Assembly: GCF_017353175.1 (NCBI RefSeq)
Contig: NZ_JAFMYW010000005.1
Location: forward strand, 310,001 to 374,000
Source: Fibrella forsythiae
GTDB lineage: Bacteria > Bacteroidota > Bacteroidia > Cytophagales > Spirosomataceae
Length of the DNA stretch: 64,000 nt
Direction: 5' to 3'
Below, piece by piece: positions 7,834 through 16,718 of this stretch. The notes under the pieces are model-generated. The model had not been told where the DNA came from. It was given only the letters and a program-made list of their open reading frames with translations, and did not search any database. The translations under genes were made by a program, and so were the position numbers. How positions within the stretch are numbered: the first letter of the stretch is position 1; the number at the start of each line of letters is the position of its first letter.

Positions 7834-8685
7834 CTATCGTTGAATGCTGCTTACGTAGCTTCGCGCTACAATAATGGCGTCTGATGTAAGCTTACTGCGA
7901 CTTAGCGACAGGCTTGGGTCGAGGTACTGTTTCAGGAAACCACCCAGTTTGGGCCGGTAAAAAACCCATCCCAGCAAACTTCCCTCCGTGTCGACTTCGT
8001 GATACTGGATCGGGTTCTCCGGATCTTCCTCGTTGTTGTTCGAGTAGATCATATAATGGAACAGGTCGTGCAGGCTCCGGTCTATGGGAGCTTTCACGGT
8101 GTAGGTTGTCAACTGCGGATGGTCGGGGGCCTTGCTTACCTGTACATGCAGCCGGATCGTATCGACCAGTTCGATCAGTGGCACTTCCCGATCAACAGGG
8201 TAGAACCATTTGCGATATACCCGCGCCGGAATCTTCACGAAGGCTTCGTAGGCTAGCATAAACAGCGTGGGCAGAAAAAAAGACAACCAGCCCAGTGCCA
8301 TCGCCGACAGAAACGTACCTGCCGGCAGAATCAACCCGTAAACCAGCGTCTGGGCCATAGCCAAGAGGGCCGCCGTCAGCAGCAGAAGCGTCAGCTCATC
8401 GCTGATGGGGGCGGTATGAACCCAGGTAAATTGGCTACGGGCCATGACCAGGTGCGCCACGCCGAGGACCAGTACCATGCCTTCGAGCCAGTAAAATGCG
8501 GTAGTGGCCGACTCTGTCTTTGTCAGGGCCGCGCCCAGGCCACTGGCAATAACCAGCCCTGCCAGCAGATAAAGGCCCATTTTTTTGTTCAGCACATCTG
8601 GTTTTCGCCGGGCGATCAGCAACACCAGGGCGGCTAAGCCAAAGCTGAACAGGCAAACAAGGGTTAAGATGAGGTCGGTAGTCAT
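7834..8685 (-). CDS. tssN: T6SSiii membrane protein TssN
   Basis: A 283-residue protein with about five hydrophobic segments in the first 165 residues (LILTLVCLFSFGLAALVLLI, then helices near 38, 62, 95 and 118) and a cytoplasmic C-terminal domain (KWFYPVDREVPLIEL, FHYMIYSNNNEEDPENPIQY). This layout, together with its position next to tssG and tssK, fits TssN, the multi-pass subunit specific to the Bacteroidota T6SSiii membrane complex. The start overlaps the tssG stop by ATGA, so the two are probably translationally coupled. Confidence 0.82.
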   Translation of the reverse strand: MTTDLILTLVCLFSFGLAALVLLIARRKPDVLNKKMGLYLLAGLVIASGLGAALTKTESATTAFYWLEGMVLVLGVAHLVMARSQFTWVHTAPISDELTLLLLTAALLAMAQTLVYGLILPAGTFLSAMALGWLSFFLPTLFMLAYEAFVKIPARVYRKWFYPVDREVPLIELVDTIRLHVQVSKAPDHPQLTTYTVKAPIDRSLHDLFHYMIYSNNNEEDPENPIQYHEVDTEGSLLGWVFYRPKLGGFLKQYLDPSLSLSRSKLTSDAIIVARSYVSSIQR

Positions 8686-9626
8686 AGCAAAACGGGAGTG
8701 GATTGAGGTAATTCTGTTGTCATACCTAGTCGCCCTGCCGTAGCGCTACCCATCAGGGTAAAACAGGCACCATCCGCTTCCGGAATAGGAACAACCACAT
8801 AGTCGGCATCGGCAGGAAGCAGGTAGCCAGCCAGCAGAGCTATGTATCGCCAGCCAATTTTAGTAGGCAAATAATCACTTAACTGCACTGGCGAGAGTGG
8901 CCCGATAGCTAGTTGTACCACGCCACCGTCGTCGCCGGTTTCCTGAACAGGCGGCAACACCCAGTCAATGCCCACGCGGGTTGCACCCAGGCGGGGTTGC
9001 TGCTCATTGGCGGTACTGGTTGATGCCGGTTTAACCGTCGAAACCCGCCGCGGGCCGTGGGTGATATGGACTGGAACCTGTAAAAAACGGCTGAAATAAA
9101 CCGCCGTTTCAGGCCAGTTGCCCACAATCCGGTGCGCATTCATCCAGATCGCCAACAGGCAAATCTGTTGCTGATCCGTCAGGTTGAAACCCCGCACCGA
9201 CAAGAGCCAGTCAAACACTTCCTGCCAGACAGGACCGGTCGCTTTCGCCAGCGTTTGCTGTTCCTGCTGTTCGATCCGAACCCGAAGTCGCATTATTTCC
9301 TGTTCGGCGGGGAGCCAGAACTGGCGGCCCTGTTTCTCTTCCTGCCGAAGTCGTTTCGAGAGCTCGGTGGGTTTTTCGGGATGTGCCCCGGTTGCTCCTG
9401 GCGGATGAAAAAGCGCCTCGGGCAGCATATCGTAAAAGCCTTCGCGGGTAATATCCACGTAGCGCGTATCGGCTTGCCCGAGCTGCTCGGTCACCTCATC
9501 AACGGTGAGTAGGTCGGGGCTATACGAACGGGCAAACGTACCCAGCGCCCGCACTACTACGTTGGGATGCTGTTGCTGGGCCAGCCATACCTCGGCCCGA
9601 ATGTCGGATGTGAGTGGCTTCTTCAT
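8682..9626 (-). CDS. tssG: T6SS baseplate subunit TssG
   Basis: The ATG at 9626 gives 314 residues. The open frame continues upstream inside tssF, but the ATG shares its A with the tssF TGA stop (TGATG), the usual tight coupling of these two genes. The N-terminus (VWLAQQQHPNVVVRALGTFA) and the central segment (LSVRGFNLTDQQQICLLAIW, YFSRFLQVPVHI) follow the TssG pattern of the subtype-iii branch. TssG forms the wedge core with two TssF copies. The gene is followed by tssN with a four-base overlap. Confidence 0.82.
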   Translation of the reverse strand: MKKPLTSDIRAEVWLAQQQHPNVVVRALGTFARSYSPDLLTVDEVTEQLGQADTRYVDITREGFYDMLPEALFHPPGATGAHPEKPTELSKRLRQEEKQGRQFWLPAEQEIMRLRVRIEQQEQQTLAKATGPVWQEVFDWLLSVRGFNLTDQQQICLLAIWMNAHRIVGNWPETAVYFSRFLQVPVHITHGPRRVSTVKPASTSTANEQQPRLGATRVGIDWVLPPVQETGDDGGVVQLAIGPLSPVQLSDYLPTKIGWRYIALLAGYLLPADADYVVVPIPEADGACFTLMGSATAGRLGMTTELPQSTPVLL

Positions 9627-11437
9627 CAGGCAGCTTCCGGAATAACGCGTATCGGTAGAATGCCGGCCCAAAGCCCCTCTATCTGGGCCGCAACTTCGCG
9701 GCACCAGTGTTGCTGCTCATCGGCTGGCAGCACCCGGCCGGGCCGAAAAGTCAGCCGGACATCCAGCACCCGGGTGAGGCCCTGGCGCGCTTCGGTACCT
9801 ACCAATACGCTTTTCTGAACAGCTACACCCGCGATCAGGTCGGGAGCCGTAGCCAGCGCAATAGCCCGCAGGTCTTCGGCCGTTAATGCGCGGCCACGGG
9901 TGAGCAGCGTGCGGCGGAAAGCGGGTAGGCTAGCCGCATCGTTAAGCCGGGCCATACCGCCCTGCAGGGGCTGAAGCAGCGCCAGCCGATCGCGCCGGAC
10001 ACTGGGCGACGTTGTATCTAGTTTGGCCGAGAGTGGAAGCCGATTCGCCCGTTCGGCGGCGGTAGTCCAGCAGCGAACGAACAACGTACCTGACACTGGT
10101 GCATTATTGATGACCAGGAACGGGGTAGGCTCGCCGGGCAACGTAGCCGGAAGTTGCTGACGAATGCGCTGCATACTGCGCTGAATATCTTCAACCTGGC
10201 CACGAAGCGTATCGTAACCCAGGGGTAGAAAAGCGGCGCTGTCGTCGCGCAGCTGATCGAGTGTATGCTGCACCAGATCAGCAGCCTGCCGGCTATCGAA
10301 GCGACCCACTCCCCGATGGCGAAGGGCATAACTACGCTGCGTAGGATCGTCGCCTACGGCGTGCGGAACATACGTGTTGCCCTCACTATCGGTCACGTCG
10401 ATGATAGCCAGCAGCGGTTTGTCTGTCTGGAGCGGAAACACATTCAGCACATCATTGAGCCGATAAGTGGGGGTACTGGCCTGGATATTCAGCACCGGGA
10501 AAGCGTTGAGCCAGCAATCGGTCTGTTGCAGGATGTCGGCACTGAAGGTGGCTGGAAACGATACGCGTAGCCACGTTAACGGCGGTAAGGTTTGTAGAAT
10601 GGCCGCATCGAACGAATCGGCGAACAGAGCGGGTGCCGGATTAGCAGGCAACGTACCTGGCAATGCCACCGTTATGAAATGGGGCCGGTAGTAACGCTGA
10701 GCGTGTTGTTCCAGATCATGCAGGAGTGAATTGTCTGGTACCTGCGTGTCGTCTGTTTGTAGGGTATGGATGGCAGTAAGCGGTAGGTCCGTATTGCCCG
10801 TTTCTAGCGCCCACCGGGTTTGCCCCAGTTGCGCACAGCGCTGAAAAACGTCGGGTTGGTTTTTCCAGTTGATATAGAATCGCGCCTGCGCATCGGTCAG
10901 TGTTTGGGCGGCGGGCAGGTCCAGGCCCAGCCAGAGCGTGTAGTCGGGCAGGCGGCGGTGTGGTGGTGCCGTAGCGACTACCGTGCGGTTCTGTTGCTCG
11001 TCGGTGCGCCATAGCTGGGTTCCGGCCGCTCCGCAAACAACCCGCCCGTTGAGCAGCGAGAACTTCCCGGCGGGTAACAACCCAAGTTCATCAGCCGTTT
11101 GGGGGTGGCGCGTGGTAAATACAACCTCCGAGCCAATACTGGCCAGACTCTCGGTCGATTGGGCAACAAGCAGGCCGTGGGCCGGTTTAGGGCCAGTAAC
11201 GGTTTCGGGCAGCAGAACCTGTACCAGCCGTTCCAGAATGCGCCCGCGCGAGGCCAGAATTTCGCCATATACCCGCTCCGATTCGGTAGCGAGCACCCCA
11301 AACAGCAAATCCACCAGCGGGTCGAAGGCCGTGGCGATATCGGTGGCACCAAGTTGATGGTCGGTTAATCCCCAGAGGCGGGCTGCATCGCGCAGCATCC
11401 GGGCCTTAATCTGGTCGCGGGTGTCGAGGCTATGCAT
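9626..11437 (-). CDS. tssF: T6SS baseplate subunit TssF
   Basis: A 603-residue protein of the usual TssF size. The opening (RDQIKARMLRDAARLWGL, then FDPLVDLLFGVLATESERVY, ILERLVQVLLPE) is the characteristic helical start of the family. Later beta-rich blocks (PTYRLNDVLNVFPLQTDK, RHRGVGRFDSRQAADLV) and the C-terminal segment (LRAIALATAPDLIAGV, LDVRLTFRPGRVLP) also fit. It starts 2 bases after the tssE stop and shares a base with the tssG start, so tssE-tssF-tssG is one tightly packed baseplate block. Confidence 0.9.
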   Translation of the reverse strand: MHSLDTRDQIKARMLRDAARLWGLTDHQLGATDIATAFDPLVDLLFGVLATESERVYGEILASRGRILERLVQVLLPETVTGPKPAHGLLVAQSTESLASIGSEVVFTTRHPQTADELGLLPAGKFSLLNGRVVCGAAGTQLWRTDEQQNRTVVATAPPHRRLPDYTLWLGLDLPAAQTLTDAQARFYINWKNQPDVFQRCAQLGQTRWALETGNTDLPLTAIHTLQTDDTQVPDNSLLHDLEQHAQRYYRPHFITVALPGTLPANPAPALFADSFDAAILQTLPPLTWLRVSFPATFSADILQQTDCWLNAFPVLNIQASTPTYRLNDVLNVFPLQTDKPLLAIIDVTDSEGNTYVPHAVGDDPTQRSYALRHRGVGRFDSRQAADLVQHTLDQLRDDSAAFLPLGYDTLRGQVEDIQRSMQRIRQQLPATLPGEPTPFLVINNAPVSGTLFVRCWTTAAERANRLPLSAKLDTTSPSVRRDRLALLQPLQGGMARLNDAASLPAFRRTLLTRGRALTAEDLRAIALATAPDLIAGVAVQKSVLVGTEARQGLTRVLDVRLTFRPGRVLPADEQQHWCREVAAQIEGLWAGILPIRVIPEAA

Positions 11438-11439
11438 GA

Positions 11440-11874
11440 TTACTGGCTGGCTACAGGGTTGATATACAGAATAAAGTGCAGTTCGGGTAGTGGCTCGTCA
11501 ACGTCGATTAGGGTTCCGTTGACGCGAATCGTCAGTCGTTTGCGAGCACGCCGACGTACCCCGTCGCGGTCGATTTCTTCCAGCTCATCTACATCTACGG
11601 CTACGCGGGCATTCCGAATCCGTTTTTCGTATTGCTGAATCAGTGCCGCCAGGGTTTGTTCCGTTTCACCTTTCCAGAGCGTCGGGTTTGTGATGGCCGC
11701 ATAGTCGCCCTGCCAAACCGCGCTGCCCATTTGGGGGTCGTAGCGGCACTCGCCAAGCCGGGTAGCCAGCAACAGATCAATGTGTTGCCGAATCGCCTCT
11801 GCCAGCGGGAGGCGCGGCAGCGGTTGTGGCTGCATCAGGGCGGCGAGTGGCGAGGCAAGGGTGTAGGCGTTCAT
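11440..11874 (-). CDS. tssE: T6SS baseplate subunit TssE (gp25-like)
   Basis: A 144-residue gp25-like protein, homologous to the phage T4 baseplate wedge subunit that starts sheath assembly. Visible features are the N-terminal helix (LAEAIRQHIDLLLATRLGEC), the gp25 core (YDPQMGSAVWQGDYAAITNP), a helix (TLAALIQQYEKRIRNARVAV) and a last beta segment (KRLTIRVNGTLIDVDEPL). It begins 10 bases after vgrG and ends 2 bases before tssF. Confidence 0.9.
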   Translation of the reverse strand: MNAYTLASPLAALMQPQPLPRLPLAEAIRQHIDLLLATRLGECRYDPQMGSAVWQGDYAAITNPTLWKGETEQTLAALIQQYEKRIRNARVAVDVDELEEIDRDGVRRRARKRLTIRVNGTLIDVDEPLPELHFILYINPVASQ

Positions 11875-11884
11875 GGTCGTCGGA

Positions 11885-13696
11885 TTAGTTTATCATTACC
11901 ATCGTCCCTTTCAGCGTGGTCATTGGCCCGCCGTCGAGTTCCAGCATGGCGCTGCTCGTAATTTTGGTGCTGGTTTTGCCGTTGATGCTGGTTGTAAGGC
12001 CGCCAATCTCCGTGTTGTTGCCCGACAGCGAGGCTGTGCCCTGAGCATCCATGCTTAGGTTGCCGTTGATCTGGATGTCGGTATTGCCCGCTTTCACGTT
12101 CCACTCGCTGGTGGCCTCTACGTTGAAGGTTTTGGCCTTCAGGTTGATGGTATCGGCTTCCAGGTTTAGCTTACCTTCGGTTTTCACCGTAATGTGCGTA
12201 TCGTCGAGCGAGAGACTGACGAAGTTTTTTTTGTCTTTATTATACAGACTGATCTCTTCCTTGCCCGCTTCGTCGTTGATAATGATGTGGTTACCTCCTT
12301 TCGTGATAATCGTCTTGTAATTGTTTTCGGCGGAATAGAAGGTGTCCTGCCGTACGTTTTTGTGGTACGTAACGCCCGCTACAATGGGCCGCGCCGGGTC
12401 GTCGTTTTCAAAAATAACTATGACCGTTGTGCCTATCTCCGGCACGAAATACGTCCCCTGATTGACGTCGTCGTTATAGGATGACAGCACCCGTGCCCAG
12501 GTCGAGCCAACCGTGTCGCCCTGCGCTGATTGCCACAGAAAAGTTACCCGTATCCGACCCAGATGCTCCGGGTCATCATTGTTGACAACTTTGGCCAGTT
12601 GCGGCGTAGCATGAGGTAGGTAAAACGATGGGTTGGTCCGGAACTCGACCCCCGCCGGAATGGCCTCGAACCGGTTGCTGTACCCCCCGCCCAGATCGGC
12701 ATCGTGACTGATGCTGACAACGCGGTACTGCCCGAAACTCGCCGACTGCCGCGCCAGTCCCCGTTCTTCCCCTACACTGATCACGCTGCCTACTTTCAAG
12801 CCAACACGATTACTGGAACCGCTGAAAATGACGGCGTTGGCTACCGACGCTTTCTTTTCGTAGCCCGCAAACAGCTTGGCGTCGGCGTCGGTTTGGGCGG
12901 GTAGTGGTGGGGGGCCGTAGGTACGTTCCGGAAAAAGCTGCTCGGCTTTGTCGATCAGTAACTGCCCGTATTCGCCGAGCCCCGACACTTTCACCTCTTT
13001 CGAGTGGCTTCGGGCCTGCTCACTGCGGGTAGGGTCATAATCGTCGATGAAAAATTCGCCGTCGGGCAGGTCCATCCGCATATCGAAACCGCTGATGTCT
13101 TCACCGAAAAGGAGCTTGATGGCCGGGTCGCTGGGTACGTCGCCAAAGACCGTTTTCTCGCCGTCGAAGTAGAACCAGTTTCCGGTAGCGGCGGCCAGGC
13201 GGTGCAGGAAATTGTAGCTGCTCTCGTTGAATTTGACCACGTAGTCTTCCTTCCGGTTGTTGCGCGGTTTCACGCTGGGCGAAAGCAGGTCGCGGTCATA
13301 TTCTTTCAACACCTTATCCACAATGGCACTGTGATCGAGCTGGTAATAAGCTCCGTATTTGGTGCCCTGTTCCAGTAAAATCGACGCGCTGAACCCTCTG
13401 ATCACTACCGCGTTGCCCGAGGACGCCTGTTTTGACAGGCTTAGCTGGGTCACGAACCCCTTGAACACGAACGAGTCGCCGGCACCCTGCTGATACTTGA
13501 TCGTTACCCGTACTGACTGCCCGATAAATTCTTTCGATTTATTGATCGTCATGGCCCCCTCGCCCTCGACTTCCTCAATGGGCACCGTCAGGTCGAACGT
13601 ATGGTGCTGGTCGATCCACTGCCGGATACTGACCCGCGAGAATATCGGCACTTGCTTGCCGCCGATGTCAATTCGTACAGTGGTTAAATTGTTCAT
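11885..13696 (-). CDS. vgrG: VgrG spike protein (TssI)
   Basis: The ATG at 13696 gives 603 residues; the open frame extends further upstream without a better start. Residues about 1-370 are the gp27-like base (VPIFSRVSIRQWIDQHHTFD, SYNFLHRLAAATGNWFYFDG). Next comes the gp5 OB-fold (GRIRVTFLWQSAQGDTVGST, YFVPEIGTTVIVIFENDDPA), then a repetitive beta-helix (GNHIIINDEAGKEEISLYNK through DGGPMTTLKGTMVMIN). The protein ends with the helix, so no effector domain is fused and cargo must bind non-covalently. It follows an unknown Gly-rich gene by 40 bases and precedes tssE. Confidence 0.95.
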   Translation of the reverse strand: MNNLTTVRIDIGGKQVPIFSRVSIRQWIDQHHTFDLTVPIEEVEGEGAMTINKSKEFIGQSVRVTIKYQQGAGDSFVFKGFVTQLSLSKQASSGNAVVIRGFSASILLEQGTKYGAYYQLDHSAIVDKVLKEYDRDLLSPSVKPRNNRKEDYVVKFNESSYNFLHRLAAATGNWFYFDGEKTVFGDVPSDPAIKLLFGEDISGFDMRMDLPDGEFFIDDYDPTRSEQARSHSKEVKVSGLGEYGQLLIDKAEQLFPERTYGPPPLPAQTDADAKLFAGYEKKASVANAVIFSGSSNRVGLKVGSVISVGEERGLARQSASFGQYRVVSISHDADLGGGYSNRFEAIPAGVEFRTNPSFYLPHATPQLAKVVNNDDPEHLGRIRVTFLWQSAQGDTVGSTWARVLSSYNDDVNQGTYFVPEIGTTVIVIFENDDPARPIVAGVTYHKNVRQDTFYSAENNYKTIITKGGNHIIINDEAGKEEISLYNKDKKNFVSLSLDDTHITVKTEGKLNLEADTINLKAKTFNVEATSEWNVKAGNTDIQINGNLSMDAQGTASLSGNNTEIGGLTTSINGKTSTKITSSAMLELDGGPMTTLKGTMVMIN

Positions 13697-13736
13697 AGTG
13701 TGGAAAAGAATTAGACTAGAAACTGAAAGTGCATAC

Positions 13737-14240
13737 TCAGAAACCCCACCATAAACCAAGGGTGCCCTGTGCCTGAGCCCCTACATAAACGCCGCCGCGC
13801 CTTGGGTCAACAGCACCCGCATTATTGAAAGTGAACAACCTGCCGCCGGTATTGAAAACGGTAATTGTCGACATTGACCCACCTCCAACGTACCCAACCG
13901 AGCCCTGCCCTATAATGCCCGATGACCGGTTGAGATCGTCGAAATCGAATGGGCGGACTACATCCGCTGAGATATCATTCCAGCCGGCATCTACCCCTAC
14001 ACCAAGGCCAGCACCCACCCCCGCGCCTACGTAGGCAAACTGGCGAACGCGCCCCGTGTCGGCCTGCCGAAATTCATACATGGATATATCCACCGCCGGG
14101 CTGATCATCCCAAAGCGAACAAGCCTGGAAGCCTGCGCCATACGAGAGAACAGGTTCGGCAATATCTGTGACCCTACCAGTTGGCCACCTGCTGCTGCGC
14201 CTGCGATGCTGCGCATTTCCCAACGAGTCGTACGTGCCAT
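13737..14240 (-). CDS. Unknown Gly-rich protein between hcp and vgrG (candidate T6SS cargo)
   Basis: The ATG at 14240 gives 167 residues; the frame upstream crosses a hairpin and is unlikely to be translated. It has no signal peptide. The N-terminal 45 residues are helical and mildly basic (MARTTRWEMRSIAGAAAGGQ). The rest alternates Gly, Val and aromatic residues in barrel-like strands (FAYVGAGVGAGLGVGVDAGW, SVGYVGGGSMSTITV) and ends in Trp-Gly-Phe. I recognise no family. Its place between tube and spike genes, behind a hairpin that would lower its expression relative to hcp, suggests an effector, a pore-like toxin or a tube accessory. That is inference only. Confidence 0.65.
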   Translation of the reverse strand: MARTTRWEMRSIAGAAAGGQLVGSQILPNLFSRMAQASRLVRFGMISPAVDISMYEFRQADTGRVRQFAYVGAGVGAGLGVGVDAGWNDISADVVRPFDFDDLNRSSGIIGQGSVGYVGGGSMSTITVFNTGGRLFTFNNAGAVDPRRGGVYVGAQAQGTLGLWWGF

Positions 14241-14253
14241 ATGTTGATCAGGA

Positions 14254-14288
14254 AAACCTATAAGGCTTTGTAAAGGCCTTATAGGTTT
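14254..14288 (-). terminator. Hairpin after hcp, attenuator-like
   Basis: Arms 14254-14266 and 14276-14288 are perfectly complementary (13 bp, AAACCTATAAGGC) around 9 bases. On the minus strand the stem ends in GGTTTTCC, a poor T-run, so partial termination or 3'-end protection of the hcp message is more likely than a full stop. It lies 14 bases after the hcp stop codon. Confidence 0.6.
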
Positions 14289-14301
14289 GTTAGCCAAGTA
14301 G

Positions 14302-14694
14302 TTACTTCGCCCACTTGTTCTCGTGAGAAGCGCCGCCAACGCTGAGTTTGCGGGCCGAAATCACCACGCTTGTGCTCATCGGTGTGTTGGTGCGGGCGTC
14401 CATGCTCTCTGAGTAGCCGGTCAGGAAAGCGTCTTCAAACTTGATCTCCTTCATCGGCGAATCTTCGTCCTGCTTGAAGAAGGTGATGCCCCCACTGAAC
14501 TTCTTGTGCGGGTCGATCATCAGCTCAAACGCCTTCGATTCTTTCGTCGATTCGAATTCGGCGTTTACCTGGCCGCCCATCACGTCGGAAGTAGGTTTGC
14601 CGGTGGTGTAGTCGGTGTTCTGGCCGAGCGAGTAGCTGCAGTGCAGCAGACGGAACTCCTGCCCGTCGAGTTTTAAAAATGCCTTGAAAGCCAT
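14302..14694 (-). CDS. hcp: Hcp tube protein (TssD)
   Basis: A 130-residue protein of the Bacteroidota TssD/Hcp type, forming the hexameric rings of the inner tube. The start MAFKAFLKLDGQEFRLLHCS and the strands following (SYSLGQNTDYTTGKPTSDVM, KAFELMIDPHKKFSGGITFF) are typical. The C-terminus (TSVVISARKLSVGGASHENK) closes the beta barrel. There is no toxin extension. It is flanked by tssC upstream and by a hairpin and an unknown gene downstream. Confidence 0.92.
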   Translation of the reverse strand: MAFKAFLKLDGQEFRLLHCSYSLGQNTDYTTGKPTSDVMGGQVNAEFESTKESKAFELMIDPHKKFSGGITFFKQDEDSPMKEIKFEDAFLTGYSESMDARTNTPMSTSVVISARKLSVGGASHENKWAK

Positions 14695-14755
14695 GGCGGT
14701 AATTGGGTTTTGTTAAGTGTGAATTGATTAAGAATGGAGATTGCCTGGGTACGTT

Positions 14756-16120
14756 CTATTCCTGTTCAACGTCGCCTTTCCAGTCGTTGGCGTCATCGCC
14801 GCGGGTACCGTCGAGGCGAACCAGGAAGCTTTTGGCGGGGAAATAGGGCTTGATGTGGATGTCGAGAAACACCCGGTCTTTCACGTCTTTGTCGCGCTCG
14901 AACCGCAATATTTTGAAGTCTTCAATGATCTTGTCGGCTCCGGTTATGCTGTTGAGGAACTTCACGATCTGCGCTTTCAGGTCTTTTTCGGCGTCGTAGG
15001 TCCAGTTTTCAAATGCCCGACGATTCAGGAAGTCGATCAGCACTTTCATGATCCAGTCGAACACGCGCACCACCGAATAGGTCTGAAGCCCCTGATTATC
15101 ACCGTTAAATAGCGTTTTGGCTGAATAGGCCATTACCTTGTTGAACTCATTGACCATTGGCACTAACCCCATTTTTTCGAGCGAGGCGATCTCGCTCTTT
15201 TTCAGGTCGAACCGTACGCCGTCTACTTCGTTGAGCGTGCCATGCTTGCTGCCCGCTACCGGCTGTTGCAGCTGCGTTTTGTAGATTTTACCCGCCAGCG
15301 CGGTCGATGGCGGCACATAGAGGGGCTCTTCTTCGCCAAGATCGGTATAGGCTTCGCGACCGACCAGGTAGTTGCAGGTCATCATGACGTTGGCCTTGTA
15401 GGCGTCGGCTGATGGCATATCTTCTTCGCCAAACAGCTCCATCACGTCGTCGGGCGTATCAACGTGGCGGTAGTCAGTGAGCATCATGACCTTATTCTCG
15501 TGGGCCAGCCGCGCCCATTTGTCGACCACTTTTTTGGCTCCAAGGTAACCCGGCAGTACCATCAGCGAATAATTCTGGCGCAGGTCGAGCTTGTCGTAAT
15601 TCTGGCGCAGTTCGTTGGCAATAGCGTCGAAAAACAAGGTGTTATCCAGGTCCTGAATCTGCTCGGCATCGGCATTGACGATCGAGATGTTTTTGATCTT
15701 CTCGGTATCGGCGTTTTTGTAGAAGAGCGCCACCGAGCGGTAGGCCGTTTCGAGGTCTTTGGTATCGTCGAGCGCTTTTTTCAGATTGTGGCGCAGGGTG
15801 CTGGCGGCGAGGTCGGTCTTTTGCTCGGCTTCGCCCACCATATCGGCCACGTTTTCGTGATTGGCCAATAGGTCGGTCCAGGCTTCGAGGCGTTTTTTGA
15901 GCAGCTTTCGCTCTTTTTCGCTGCCTTTCTCGGTCAGGAAAATCCCTTTCCGGGCTTTCTTGGCGGGGTTGAGATTCTGGGCACCCTCAACGGTGGTTTC
16001 CACGAACTCGAACCCGCCAAAGCGTTCCAATTGCTGAACACTGTCGGCTACCTGTTGGGCCGGATTGGCCACCCGTACCCGTTCTTTCTCGGCGGCCTTG
16101 CCGCTACTGATCTGTTCCAT
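14756..16120 (-). CDS. tssC: T6SS sheath large subunit TssC (VipB)
   Basis: A 454-residue sheath protein, close to the usual TssC size. The N-terminal linker is helical and charged (AEKERVRVANPAQQVADSVQ). Core sheath segments include YRSVALFYKNADTEKIKNIS, LMVLPGYLGAKKVVDKW and MVNEFNKVMAYSAKTLFNGD. The C-terminal handle (FKILRFERDKDVKDRVFLDI, HIKPYFPAKSFLVRLDG) is where TssH/ClpV and neighbouring subunits interact in the family. It lies 105 bases after tssB with a small inverted repeat (16171-16186) between them. Confidence 0.93.
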   Translation of the reverse strand: MEQISSGKAAEKERVRVANPAQQVADSVQQLERFGGFEFVETTVEGAQNLNPAKKARKGIFLTEKGSEKERKLLKKRLEAWTDLLANHENVADMVGEAEQKTDLAASTLRHNLKKALDDTKDLETAYRSVALFYKNADTEKIKNISIVNADAEQIQDLDNTLFFDAIANELRQNYDKLDLRQNYSLMVLPGYLGAKKVVDKWARLAHENKVMMLTDYRHVDTPDDVMELFGEEDMPSADAYKANVMMTCNYLVGREAYTDLGEEEPLYVPPSTALAGKIYKTQLQQPVAGSKHGTLNEVDGVRFDLKKSEIASLEKMGLVPMVNEFNKVMAYSAKTLFNGDNQGLQTYSVVRVFDWIMKVLIDFLNRRAFENWTYDAEKDLKAQIVKFLNSITGADKIIEDFKILRFERDKDVKDRVFLDIHIKPYFPAKSFLVRLDGTRGDDANDWKGDVEQE

Positions 16121-16225
16121 TGTTACTAGAATTTCTGATGACTGTAAGCCGGTTGTTAGGGAGATAGAAAGCCGTTCTATAACGGCCTGGGTACGTTCAT
16201 GCCAGTGGGTGATGAGCCTTGCAGA

Positions 16226-16669
16226 CTATCCTTCCAGTTCCTGAATCATAGCCTGCAGGGCGGTGAGGTAAATGGCTTTTGACGCCGGATCGGTCAGGAT
16301 TTTCTGCAACACCTTGTTTGACTTCAGTTGTTTGATAAACTTCTGATAATCTTCCTGTTGGCTATTCAAGCCCTGCAAAAAGGGGCTCTGGGCAGTAATA
16401 CCTTTCCGGCCAAAATCGCCGAGGTTCTGAAACCGAAGGGTTTCGTCTACGCCCTGCCCCTCGGCATCATCGAAGCTGACGTCGATCGTGGGTTTGTAGC
16501 GCGCAAAAACCGCGTCGACTGTTTCGAGTTTTTCTTCGATCACCGGCTTAAAGGGTGCATTGGCCGTGAGTTTCTGCACCAGCAGTGTACGGTTTTTCTG
16601 AATATCGGAGATTGCCTCGTTGGCGTCATTCCCTTTGCGTTCCTGCCCGCCGAGTCCGTAGTCCATCAT
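16226..16669 (-). CDS. tssB: T6SS sheath small subunit TssB (VipA)
   Basis: A 147-residue TssB-type protein. Family features are PTIDVSFDDAEGQGVDETLR (the strand that interlocks with TssC) and LRFQNLGDFGRKGITAQSPF, followed by a helical C-terminal region (KFIKQLKSNKVLQKILTDP) that carries the TssH/ClpV-binding and sheath-interface helices in the family. Two adjacent ATGs are available; the first (16669) is used. It precedes tssC in the standard order and follows the last putative effector gene by 49 bases. Confidence 0.92.
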   Translation of the reverse strand: MMDYGLGGQERKGNDANEAISDIQKNRTLLVQKLTANAPFKPVIEEKLETVDAVFARYKPTIDVSFDDAEGQGVDETLRFQNLGDFGRKGITAQSPFLQGLNSQQEDYQKFIKQLKSNKVLQKILTDPASKAIYLTALQAMIQELEG

Positions 16670-16718
16670 GATTGTAGAAGGTGTGTTATATGGTAAAAGT
16701 CTGTGTCAGAGTATGTTG

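Noticed and set aside
14290-14339. Extended start for the Gly-rich gene overlapping the end of hcp
   Set aside because: It would translate through the hairpin at 14254-14288 and overlap hcp; the ATG at 14240 gives a sensible protein.
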